Positions 1-7,006 of a stretch of 9,008 nucleotides of DNA are shown here, one piece after another (position 1 is the first letter of the stretch; the number at the start of each line of letters is the position of its first letter). The notes under the pieces were generated by a model. That model made no database searches. It saw only the letters and a program-made list of their open reading frames with translations, and was not told the origin of the DNA. Made by a program: the position numbers and the translations under genes. The stretch is from Acidobacteriota bacterium (GTDB lineage: Bacteria; Acidobacteriota; Terriglobia; Terriglobales; Acidobacteriaceae): assembly GCA_021780095.1 (NCBI GenBank), contig JAJXZK010000081.1, positions 1 through 9,008 of the forward strand, given 5' to 3'.

Positions 1-31
1 GATGGTCGTAGCCATTAGAGTGATCGTAGCA

Positions 32-124
32 ATGAATTTCTCGACTACCAGAACGGGCTGTCTGTGTTGCGTGTGTATCATGCGGACACAATCCAGTGCC
101 TTCTGCAGGGTCGGGGTAGCATAA
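32..124 (+). CDS. Putative cysteine-rich leader peptide of the cys operon
   Basis: Short frame of 30 codons from an ATG at 32 to a TAA at 122-124; the same frame is open back to another ATG at 2. It contains Cys codons at 59, 65, 68, 74 and 104, four of them within six codons. It lies upstream of a terminator and the sulfate assimilation genes. Cysteine-codon upstream frames that tune sulfur operons by translation are known in mycobacteria, including one before a sulfite reductase/cysH operon, so a cysteine-sensing leader is a reasonable inference. Against it: no strong Shine-Dalgarno is seen (only GAG at 18-20), and the TG-rich stretch 58-76 could give Cys codons by composition alone. No protein family is recognised. 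Confidence 0.35.
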   Translation: MNFSTTRTGCLCCVCIMRTQSSAFCRVGVA

Positions 125-140
125 AAAGCTGAAAAGCTTT
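125..140 (+). promoter_or_regulatory. GAAA-tetraloop hairpin just after the leader frame
   Basis: AAAGCT (125-130) and AGCTTT (135-140) pair perfectly around a GAAA loop (131-134), directly after the leader stop codon. Flanking GGGT (114-117) can pair with ACCC (147-150) and would enclose this hairpin. It may be part of a leader RNA structure, but it is short and AT-rich, so function is inference. Confidence 0.35.
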
Positions 141-160
141 GAAGTAACCCAAATTAGACG

Positions 161-195
161 CCCACCGACGGAAGAGCCGTTCAGGTGGGTTTTTT
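161..195 (+). terminator. Intrinsic terminator in the leader, candidate attenuator before cysD
   Basis: CCCACC (161-166) pairs with GGTGGG (184-189). Inside, ACGG (168-171) pairs with CCGT (177-180) around loop AAGAG. Six T residues follow (190-195). This is a standard rho-independent layout. It ends 54 bases before the cysD start and no convincing promoter lies between: TTGGCA at 198-203 is a fair -35 but the sequence 17 bases on (ACCTAC) is not a -10. It could end an upstream gene outside the window, but the position suggests an attenuator of the cys operon. Alternative pairings with AACCCA (146-151) and CCACC (208-212) could block it. Confidence 0.7.
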
Positions 196-249
196 ATTTG
201 GCAGAATCCACCCGTTCAGCACCTACCAAGAAGGGGAATAGGACTGCCG

Positions 250-1218
250 ATGACACAATATCTATACGAAGAGGAATGCGATGAACTTCCCGCTTTTAGC
301 GTGGAAGGATTGCCATCCGTGCCGCGATTGAGCCATCTCGAGATGCTGGAAGCGGAGAGTATTCACATCTTCCGCGAAGCGGCTGCTAGTTTTGCGGCAC
401 CCGTGATGTTGTATTCGATCGGTAAAGATTCATCCGTTCTGCTGCGGTTGGCGCAGAAGGCTTTCTATCCGGGAAGAATTCCGTTTCCCTTGCTGCACGT
501 CGATACAGGCTACAAATTCCCCGAGATGATCGAGTTTCGCGACCGCTATGTGAAGGAAATTGGCGCGGAGTTGATCGTCCACAAAAATCAGCAGGCTCTC
601 GATGAGGGGGCCACTCCATTTGCGCTGGGAACGCAGAAGTGCTGCGGGCTGCTGAAAACGCGATCGCTGCTGGATGGATTGGCTGAGGGCGGTTTCGACG
701 CAGCGTTTGGCGGGGCCAGGCGGGATGAAGAAAAATCCCGCGCCAAGGAGCGAATTTATTCTTTCCGCGATGCCGCTGGACAGTGGGACCCGCGCAACCA
801 GCGGCCGGAGTTGTGGAACTACTACAACGGCAAACTCGACAAGGGCGAGCACATTCGAATCTTTCCGCTGTCGAATTGGACCGAGCTGGACGTCTGGCTT
901 TACATCTACAAAGAAAATATTCCCATCGTGCCGCTCTACCTGGCGAAAGAACGCGAGGTGGTGGTGCGCGGTGGATCGGTCTTGTTGACGCAAGGTCCCA
1001 TTCCACTCCTTCCGGGCGAAAAGACGGAACGAAGAAAGGTACGCATGCGATCGCTCGGCTGCGTTCCATGCACCGGTGCCATCGCCTCCGAGGCTGACAC
1101 GTTACCGAAAATCATCGAAGAGATGTTCGGCTTTCATCGTTCGGAACGGGAGAACCGTGCCATTGATCACGACCAGGAAGGCTCAATGGAAATGAAGAAG
1201 CGCGAGGGCTATTTCTAA
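250..1218 (+). CDS. cysD: Sulfate adenylyltransferase small subunit CysD
   Basis: Makes adenosine 5'-phosphosulfate (APS) from sulfate and ATP together with the GTPase CysN, in the cytoplasm. The 322-residue protein is a PP-loop adenylyltransferase: the loop SIGKDSS is at 56-62, the HVDTGYKF stretch follows, then [16 protein letters not shown], the [13 protein letters not shown] block, [12 protein letters not shown] and the typical KKREGYF end. It is about 20 residues longer than E. coli CysD, mostly at the N-terminus. The ATG at 250 has AGGA at 240-243. Odd point: it carries Cys131-Cys132 in a CCGLLK context and Cys271-x2-Cys274 in GCVPCT, whereas E. coli CysD, as I recall it, lacks the first pair; both look like the iron-sulfur cysteines of CysH. 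First structural gene of the operon; its TAA overlaps the cysN ATG by one base (TAATG). Confidence 0.96.
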   Translation: MTQYLYEEECDELPAFSVEGLPSVPRLSHLEMLEAESIHIFREAAASFAAPVMLYSIGKDSSVLLRLAQKAFYPGRIPFPLLHVDTGYKFPEMIEFRDRYVKEIGAELIVHKNQQALDEGATPFALGTQKCCGLLKTRSLLDGLAEGGFDAAFGGARRDEEKSRAKERIYSFRDAAGQWDPRNQRPELWNYYNGKLDKGEHIRIFPLSNWTELDVWLYIYKENIPIVPLYLAKEREVVVRGGSVLLTQGPIPLLPGEKTERRKVRMRSLGCVPCTGAIASEADTLPKIIEEMFGFHRSERENRAIDHDQEGSMEMKKREGYF

Positions 1219-2996
1219 TGCATCCTCAAGCGACCAGCACGAACGCCGGCCATACATTCGAGCAGTTTCTTTCGCAGCATTTGGAGCGAGACCTGCTGCG
1301 CTTCACCACTGCGGGTAGCGTCGATGATGGCAAGTCCACTTTGATCGGGCGGCTGCTCTACGATTCGAAGGCCATCTACGAAGACCAGCTTCAGTCCATC
1401 CAGCAAAGCAAGCTGAATCGTTCGACAGGACCAATGGATTTTTCTCTGTTGACCGACGGACTGCGCGCCGAGCGGGAGCAGGGCATCACGATCGATGTCG
1501 CGTATCGGTACTTCACGACGGCGCGGCGCAAATTTATCATCGCGGACACCCCGGGGCATGAGCAGTACACGCGCAACATGGCGACCGGCGCTTCGACGGC
1601 GGATGCGGCTGTGGTGCTGGTCGATGCACGCAAAGGCGTGTTGCCGCAATCGCGCCGTCATGCAACGATTGCGGCGCTCCTGGGGATTCCTCACATCATC
1701 GCGGCAGTCAATAAGATGGACCTCGTCGACTACTCCGAAGAAGTGTTTCGGCGCGTGGAGGCCGACCTGCAGGAACTGGCGCTGCAGATTTCTTCTTCCG
1801 GAGCTCAGACGATTCATTGCATTCCGATCAGTGCTCTCGAAGGCGAAAACGTTGTGACTCGCAGTACGATGATTCCCTGGTACACCGGTCCAAGCCTGCT
1901 GGAGTATCTGGAAGAAATTCCTATCGCGGATTCGAACAGTCCGGAAGCTTTCCGTTTTCCAGTGCAATATGTGATTCGACCGGACGACAGTTTCCGCGGA
2001 TTTGCGGGGCAGATTATCGCCGGTTCCGTCCGCCCGGGTGATCGCGTGGTGGCGCTGCCTTCGAAGCAGAAAACGCGGATTCGCTCCATCGTCACATTTG
2101 ACGGGCCACTGTCGCAGGCGGGCACGGGATCGTCGGTCACGCTGCAATTGGAAAATGAGTTGGATTTGAGCCGTGGCGATCTGCTGGTTTCAGAAGAGGG
2201 ACTGCCGAATATTGCGCGCCGGTTTACCGCGAATGTTGTTTGGCTGCATGCGACGCCGCTCGACTTGCAAAAGAGATGGATCTTGCGGCAGGCCACGGAT
2301 GAAGTGCGAGTGCAGGCGACAAAGATTCGCAGCCGGATCGACGTGAATACCATGGAGCGCCCGCTTGCGTCGCAGCTTGGACTGAACGATATCGGCATCG
2401 TGGAGTTCGAAGCGACGCGAAACCTCTCGTTCGACCTGTATTCACAGAACCGCAATTCCGGCAGCTTCATCTTGATCGATCCGCTGACCAACGCCACCGT
2501 GGGCGCAGGCATGATCACCGAAAATCTTGAGAAGACAGCGCGGCGAACCGATCGTGAGTTCGCAGGCGTGGGATTGAAGGAATCGGAGAAAGAAAAAGAA
2601 TTGCGGAGCGCTCCTGTAGCGATTTCGGAGCGAGCCCATCGCAGTGGGCACCATCCGGGGGCGGTGTGGCTTGGAACGCGGGCCTCCCTGGCGGCGCCAC
2701 TGGAACGCGCTCTGTTTGAGGCGGGGTTGCACGTGGTGCGGATCGACGACGTGCAGCATCCTGGCGAGTGGAGCGAGGCGCTGGTGCGCGGACTCTATTC
2801 CGCGGGAATGATTGTTTTGTATTCGAGCCATCAAGGCGAGGAGCAAAAGAAAAACCTGCTGAGTTCAACGATTCAGTCGGATCGCATTCTGGATGTGGAC
2901 GCGCTGAGCCGCGATGCGGATGATGCTTCGCTGCTTCAGCAGATCGTCGAATGGGTTGAGGGATTGCGAATTTCACGTCCAAGGGAGAACCGATGA
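1218..2996 (+). CDS. cysN: Sulfate adenylyltransferase large subunit CysN with a degenerate CysC-like C-terminus
   Basis: GTPase subunit that couples GTP hydrolysis to APS formation by CysD. Of 592 residues, the first ~235 form the elongation-factor-like G domain: G1 GSVDDGKST (33-41), GITID (89-93), G3 DTPGH (110-114), G4 NKMD (165-168), G5 SAL (205-207). Two beta-barrel domains follow to about 435. After a charged linker (about 440-475), residues ~480-582 resemble APS kinase in outline (AVWLG, LERALFEAGLHVVRID, SAGMIVLYSS). The Walker A loop expected as GLSGxGKS is replaced by GTRASLAAP, and the domain is near 100 residues rather than the usual 170-200. It should therefore not phosphorylate APS. 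GAGGG at 1204-1208 is the ribosome site. The stop overlaps cysH by four bases (ATGA). The fused tail is a remnant or a structural domain; that part is inference. Confidence 0.95.
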   Translation: MHPQATSTNAGHTFEQFLSQHLERDLLRFTTAGSVDDGKSTLIGRLLYDSKAIYEDQLQSIQQSKLNRSTGPMDFSLLTDGLRAEREQGITIDVAYRYFTTARRKFIIADTPGHEQYTRNMATGASTADAAVVLVDARKGVLPQSRRHATIAALLGIPHIIAAVNKMDLVDYSEEVFRRVEADLQELALQISSSGAQTIHCIPISALEGENVVTRSTMIPWYTGPSLLEYLEEIPIADSNSPEAFRFPVQYVIRPDDSFRGFAGQIIAGSVRPGDRVVALPSKQKTRIRSIVTFDGPLSQAGTGSSVTLQLENELDLSRGDLLVSEEGLPNIARRFTANVVWLHATPLDLQKRWILRQATDEVRVQATKIRSRIDVNTMERPLASQLGLNDIGIVEFEATRNLSFDLYSQNRNSGSFILIDPLTNATVGAGMITENLEKTARRTDREFAGVGLKESEKEKELRSAPVAISERAHRSGHHPGAVWLGTRASLAAPLERALFEAGLHVVRIDDVQHPGEWSEALVRGLYSAGMIVLYSSHQGEEQKKNLLSSTIQSDRILDVDALSRDADDASLLQQIVEWVEGLRISRPRENR

Positions 2997-3715
2997 ATAC
3001 CGTTGACATCGATTTGAACGCAGCAGAGACTCTCGCATCCGATGCACTGGTGGAACGGGTGTTGCAGCAGGAAGGCAAAGCCTGCTTGACGAACAGTTTT
3101 CAGATTGAAGACATGGTCGTGTTGCATCTACTGCGTCAGGCTGCGCCGAACATTCCCGTTCTGTTTCTCGACACTGGTTATCACTTTAAAGAAACGTATG
3201 CGTACCGCGATCGAATCGCAAAGGAATGGGGACTGAATTTGATTTCGCTGCAGGCGAAGCAGTCGGTCGCGGATCAGGAATCTGCTTTTGGCATTCTGAA
3301 CCAGACTGACCCATCGCGCTGCTGCGGCTTGCGCAAGGTTGCGCCATTGATGGAAGGGCTGGAGCCGTACGATATTTGGTTTACCGGTTTGCGGCGCGAA
3401 CAATCGCCGACGCGAATAAATCTTCGCAAGCTGGAGCCGCACGTATTGCCGACGGGAAAGACGTTGCTCAAAGTAAGCCCGCTCGCCGACTGGGACTTCA
3501 AGCAGGTTTGGAGCTACATTTCGCGTCATCAGATTGAATACCTCCCGCTCTACGATCAGGGTTATGCCAGCATCGGTTGCGAACCATGCACCTCGATCCC
3601 GGAAGATCCGAATAACCCGCGCTCCGGACGTTGGTCAGGCCGGAAACTCGAATGCGGAATTCATACATTCACGGAGACGAATGCCTCTCCTCTTACATTG
3701 CAGGAGGGACAATGA
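2993..3715 (+). CDS. cysH: APS reductase (thioredoxin-dependent, [4Fe-4S] type) CysH
   Basis: Reduces adenylylsulfate to sulfite and AMP with thioredoxin as electron donor. The 240-residue protein has the PP-loop-family fold with NSFQIEDMVVLH (34-45), LDTGYHF (59-65) and the GLRREQSPTR block (132-141). Cys110-Cys111 and Cys196-x2-Cys199 are the four ligands that separate the [4Fe-4S] APS reductases from cluster-free PAPS reductases, and Cys221 in ECGIH is the catalytic cysteine. Family knowledge thus favours APS over PAPS as substrate, in agreement with the dead kinase domain on CysN. The start ATG has GGGAG at 2983-2987, spacing five. It overlaps cysN by four bases and the sulfite reductase gene by four bases, so translation is probably coupled. 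Confidence 0.95.
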   Translation: MNTVDIDLNAAETLASDALVERVLQQEGKACLTNSFQIEDMVVLHLLRQAAPNIPVLFLDTGYHFKETYAYRDRIAKEWGLNLISLQAKQSVADQESAFGILNQTDPSRCCGLRKVAPLMEGLEPYDIWFTGLRREQSPTRINLRKLEPHVLPTGKTLLKVSPLADWDFKQVWSYISRHQIEYLPLYDQGYASIGCEPCTSIPEDPNNPRSGRWSGRKLECGIHTFTETNASPLTLQEGQ

Positions 3716-5445
3716 CGGATTCGACGACGATGGCCGAGGTGGTCACTGCTCCGGTTGTGAAGGAAACAGCGGCGCAGCGGATGGAGCGCCTGAAACGCGA
3801 GAAAAATCCTTGGGATGTTTTCAATGAGGTGCGCGAGTTTGCCCGCCAGGGTCGCAGCAGCGTGGTGCCGGAGTGGGCATCCGCTTACTTCAAGTGGTGG
3901 GGAATTTATACCCAGGGCGATGGTGTTGGCGTCACCGGCGGCCGAGGCGGCGAAGGCAAAACCACCGACTACTTCATGATGCGGGTTGGCGTGCCGAACG
4001 GGATTTTGAATTCGCGCCAGTTGCGTACCATTGCGGATCTGACGCGACAACACGCGCGCAATCTCGCCGACGTTACGGTTCGGCAGAACATTCAGCTGCA
4101 CTGGCTCACCATTGAATCGCTGCCGGAAATTGTCGATGTGCTCGCCGGTGTGGGACTGTCGCCAAAAGGTGCATGCGGCGATGTCTCGCGCAATGTGACC
4201 GGATGCCCGCTGGCTGGGATCGCGGCGGATGAGATTGCGGATGCTTCTCCGTTGGCGCTGGAGATCGCCGACCTATTGACGGCGAATCCGGACTTTTACA
4301 ATCTGCCGCGCAAATATAAAGTTTCAATCACCGGTTGCCCCTCGTGGTGCAGTTATCCGGAGATCAATGACATTGGATTGACGGCGGTGCGGAGAAATTT
4401 GCATGGCAGAGATGAGATTGGATATTCCATGCGCGTCGGCGGAGGACTTTCCAACGAGCCGCATCTGGCTGTTCGGCTGAATGCATTTTTGCATCCTCAT
4501 CAGGTTGTGCCGGCGGTTCTTGCAGCGACGGAGATTTTCCGCGATCAGCAGGTGCTGCGTGAAAGCCGCGATCGCGCCCGACTGAAATATTTATTTCTGA
4601 AACAGGGATGGGACGCGGATCGATTTTTATACGAGGTGGAAGACAGGCTGGGATATCGCTTGGAGTCGGCCGCAGAAGAAGGTTTGCCGAACGATGTATT
4701 TCGCGATCACGTGGGCGTTCATGCGCAGCAACAGCCGGGACTCAGCTATGTTGGTGCCTCCGTGTTGCGCGGACGTCTGAGCGGAGACCAGCTCGCGGAC
4801 GTTGCAGCACTATCGGAGAAATATGGCAGCGGCGATGTGCGATTGACGGTGATGCAAAATTTATTGCTGATCAATATTCCCAATGCAAGGACCGGCGAGT
4901 TGCGGAAGGAACTGGAGGCGACTGGACTGCGCGTGGAAGGGTCAAATTTCTGGCGCGGCGCCATCGCCTGCACGGGAACTGAATTTTGCAAACTCGCCAT
5001 CACGGAGACAAAAGGCTTTACTCGATGGCTTGTGGAAGAAATGGAGCAGCGCGTTCCCGAGTTCGATCAACAGTTGAAGTTGAATGTGACTGGTTGCCCG
5101 AACAGCTGCGGCCAACACTGGATTGCCGACATCGGCATTGAGGGCAAAAAGGTCAAGCACGAAGGCAAGCTGGTCGATGCGTATTATTTCTGCGTTGGAG
5201 GCGCCGTTGGAGCGCACCAGAGAGCCGCTCGCCCAGTGGGATATCGTTGTGCGGCAACGGAAGTCCCCGACGCCATGGAGAGGTTATTGCGGCAATATCT
5301 GGCAAGCCGCGCCGAAGGCGAGAATCTGCGCAGTTATTTCGCGCGCCAAAGCGATGCGGATCTACGAGATCAACTGGCTGGTGCTTCCATCGCACCTGTG
5401 GCGCGGGATGTTTCGCCCGGACCTGTTCCGCACACAGCGGGTTGA
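3712..5445 (+). CDS. Siroheme [4Fe-4S] sulfite reductase, ferredoxin type
   Basis: Six-electron reduction of sulfite to sulfide. The 577-residue protein has the two repeated ferredoxin-like half domains and two siroheme/Fe-S domains of the nitrite/sulfite reductase family. Cluster ligands are Cys420-x5-Cys426 (CTGTEFC) and Cys462-x3-Cys466 (CPNSC), the last also bridging to siroheme iron. Tyr66 (KWWGIYTQ) and Cys155 (GACGD) sit close to the Tyr69-Cys161 cross-linked pair of the Mycobacterium tuberculosis sulfite reductase, favouring sulfite over nitrite; that matching is by context and count, not by alignment. A longer frame opens at 3631, but I start at 3712: it has AGGAGG at 3702-3707 and an ATGA overlap with cysH, while the extra 27 codons lie inside cysH. 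No CysJ-like flavoprotein is nearby, so ferredoxin is the likely donor. Nitrite reductase remains a lesser alternative. Confidence 0.9.
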   Translation: MTDSTTMAEVVTAPVVKETAAQRMERLKREKNPWDVFNEVREFARQGRSSVVPEWASAYFKWWGIYTQGDGVGVTGGRGGEGKTTDYFMMRVGVPNGILNSRQLRTIADLTRQHARNLADVTVRQNIQLHWLTIESLPEIVDVLAGVGLSPKGACGDVSRNVTGCPLAGIAADEIADASPLALEIADLLTANPDFYNLPRKYKVSITGCPSWCSYPEINDIGLTAVRRNLHGRDEIGYSMRVGGGLSNEPHLAVRLNAFLHPHQVVPAVLAATEIFRDQQVLRESRDRARLKYLFLKQGWDADRFLYEVEDRLGYRLESAAEEGLPNDVFRDHVGVHAQQQPGLSYVGASVLRGRLSGDQLADVAALSEKYGSGDVRLTVMQNLLLINIPNARTGELRKELEATGLRVEGSNFWRGAIACTGTEFCKLAITETKGFTRWLVEEMEQRVPEFDQQLKLNVTGCPNSCGQHWIADIGIEGKKVKHEGKLVDAYYFCVGGAVGAHQRAARPVGYRCAATEVPDAMERLLRQYLASRAEGENLRSYFARQSDADLRDQLAGASIAPVARDVSPGPVPHTAG

Positions 5446-5461
5446 CTTTCCATGAATGATC

Positions 5462-5467
5462 AAGGAA
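5462..5467 (+). promoter_or_regulatory. Ribosome binding site that fixes the cysG start
   Basis: AAGGAA lies five bases before the ATG at 5473. The earlier in-frame ATG at 5452 has no such site in front of it (TTGACTTTCC). The protein from 5473 also starts in the same register as E. coli CysG (MxxxPIF then CLIVG). Confidence 0.65.
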
Positions 5468-5472
5468 ATAAG

Positions 5473-6900
5473 ATGAATCTTTTTCCAATCTTTCTGAAGC
5501 TTGAGCGGCGGCCGTGCCTGATTGTTGGCGCAGGCAACGTCGCATTGCAAAAGATCGCCAGCTTGCTGCGTGCCGGGGCGACGCTGCGTGTGATCGCTCC
5601 ATTGGCTTGCGATGAAGTGCGCCAGCTTGCCGAAAATGGCACGATTGCGTTGGAACTTCGACGTTTTCACGAGGCTGACCTGGAGGGACAAGCGTTCGTC
5701 ATCACGGCAACCGATTCTCGCGAAGTGAATCGTCAGGTATTTCTCGCGGCGCAGAAACGTGGACTGCTGTGCAACTCCGTCGACGACCCGCCGAATTGCG
5801 ATTTTTATTTTGCGTCGATTGTCGAGCGCGGCAAGCTGCAAATCGCAATTTCAACGGCTGGCGAAAGCCCTGCGCTGGCGCAGCGATTGCGGCGAGAGAT
5901 CGACGCGCAGTTGCCGCCGGACACGGCAACCTGGCTGGATGAGCTTGGCAATCTAAGGCGTGAGATTCTGGCGGCGCATCCCGCGGGAAGTGAGTGCAAA
6001 ACGCTGCTGCATACGCTTGCGCATCGGCCAATATGCGGTTCGGATGCATGCCCATCGAGGCAATTGGCGTTTCCGGGGCGTCAGCCGAAGAAGCAGTCTG
6101 CGCGCACGACAGCGGTGAAGGGAACTGTGTATTTGGTGGGCGCGGGACCGGGGGATCCAGAATTGCTGACGCTGAAGGCAGCGGATTTGCTGGTGACGGC
6201 GGATGTCGTGTTGCATGACGACCTGGTTCCGCAAGCCATTCTCGACCGCGCCGGCGATCAGGCGCAAGTCATCAGTGTCGGAAAACGTTGCGGCAGCCGA
6301 CGGATCACGCAGCAGCAGATTCACGAGTTGATGATTGGTAAGGCGCGCGGTGGCGCCAGTGTGGTGCGCTTAAAGAGCGGCGATCCGCTGATCTTTGGCC
6401 GCGCAGGCGAAGAGATGGAAGCGCTGGAGCTAGCGCAGATTCCATACGAAGTTGTTCCCGGCGTCACCACCATGTTTGCCGCCGCCGCTGCCGCAAAAAG
6501 ATCCCTGACTGATCGGCGCAGCGCGTCGAAGGTGATTTTGACGACGGCACATCACGCGTCGCACGGCGATGGCGAAGATCGCCCGTCGTTCTGGCGAGGC
6601 ACTTTGCCGAACGACGCCACGCTGGGAATTTATATGCCTGGTCGCGACCTTCGCGCATTGGCGTGGGACATGCTGCAGGCAGGGCTGCCGACGGATTTAC
6701 CGATTCTCGTGATGAGTCACGTTTCGCTGCCGGATGAAGCGAGTCGAAGAAGCACCCTGGGTGAGCTGGGCGATGTCGAGCCTGGTGCGGCGCCGATGCT
6801 GATCCTGGCAGGCTGGCCGCTTGCGGAGCGGTCGGAGGGCGACGTTCCAGACTTTGTGGCGTCCGAGCTTTTCGAAGATGCTGTCGGGCTGGAACGATAG
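5473..6900 (+). CDS. cysG: Siroheme synthase CysG (precorrin-2 dehydrogenase/ferrochelatase fused to uroporphyrinogen-III methyltransferase)
   Basis: Converts uroporphyrinogen III to siroheme, the cofactor of the sulfite reductase encoded just before it. The 475-residue protein has an N-terminal Rossmann dehydrogenase/chelatase part: NAD-binding VGAGNV (18-23), then ATDSREVN, and NSVDDP with Asp104 at the same number as the catalytic Asp104 of E. coli CysG. The site matching E. coli Ser128 by count is Thr128. A linker (about 165-215) has three cysteines at 175, 188 and 193. The methyltransferase starts at GTVYLVGAGPGDPELLTLKA (217-236), with Asp249 (HDDLV), VVRLKSGDPLIFGRAGEE and Met388 (IYMPG) at the places of E. 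coli Asp248 and Met382. The E. coli LTHRD stretch reads LTDRR here. It is 27 bases after the sulfite reductase gene and is probably the last operon gene. A start at 5452 would add seven residues. Confidence 0.94.
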   Translation: MNLFPIFLKLERRPCLIVGAGNVALQKIASLLRAGATLRVIAPLACDEVRQLAENGTIALELRRFHEADLEGQAFVITATDSREVNRQVFLAAQKRGLLCNSVDDPPNCDFYFASIVERGKLQIAISTAGESPALAQRLRREIDAQLPPDTATWLDELGNLRREILAAHPAGSECKTLLHTLAHRPICGSDACPSRQLAFPGRQPKKQSARTTAVKGTVYLVGAGPGDPELLTLKAADLLVTADVVLHDDLVPQAILDRAGDQAQVISVGKRCGSRRITQQQIHELMIGKARGGASVVRLKSGDPLIFGRAGEEMEALELAQIPYEVVPGVTTMFAAAAAAKRSLTDRRSASKVILTTAHHASHGDGEDRPSFWRGTLPNDATLGIYMPGRDLRALAWDMLQAGLPTDLPILVMSHVSLPDEASRRSTLGELGDVEPGAAPMLILAGWPLAERSEGDVPDFVASELFEDAVGLER

Positions 6901-6962
6901 GAACTCTTTCTCTACGAGCTGGCGCGAACGCTGAAGCCCGCACCTGAACGTCAGCGACTTGC

Positions 6963-6996
6963 AGTTGCGGCGCAGCTTCAACGCTGCGCCGCAACT
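6963..6996. terminator. Perfect 14-bp hairpin between convergent genes
   Basis: Positions 6963-6976 and 6983-6996 are exact reverse complements (AGTTGCGGCGCAGC and its partner) around the loop TTCAAC. It lies 62 bases after the cysG stop and 10 bases beyond the stop of the - strand gene at 7007. Neither side has a T tract, so it is not a textbook intrinsic terminator, but its placement between converging genes suggests a two-way terminator or an RNA 3'-end stabiliser. The rest of 6901-7006 shows nothing I can name. Confidence 0.6.
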
Positions 6997-7006
6997 CGGG
7001 AAAGCG

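Noticed and set aside
198..226. Promoter for cysD just after the terminator
   Set aside because: TTGGCA is a fair -35, but ACCTAC at the right distance is not a -10 element.
1..249. SAM (S-box) riboswitch before cysD
   Set aside because: The conserved core segments that I know for S-box riboswitches are not seen; other riboswitch classes cannot be excluded by eye.
1215..2147. Long - strand frame opposite cysN
   Set aside because: It is antisense to a clear GTPase gene, is rich in Arg/His/Gln as such shadows are, and shows no family motif.
3631..3711. N-terminal extension of the sulfite reductase frame
   Set aside because: It lies inside the cysH coding region; the ATG at 3712 has a strong AGGAGG site and the ATGA overlap seen at the other junction.
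5452..5472. Upstream ATG for cysG
   Set aside because: No ribosome site before it, and the 5473 start matches the E. coli CysG N-terminal register and its Asp104 numbering.
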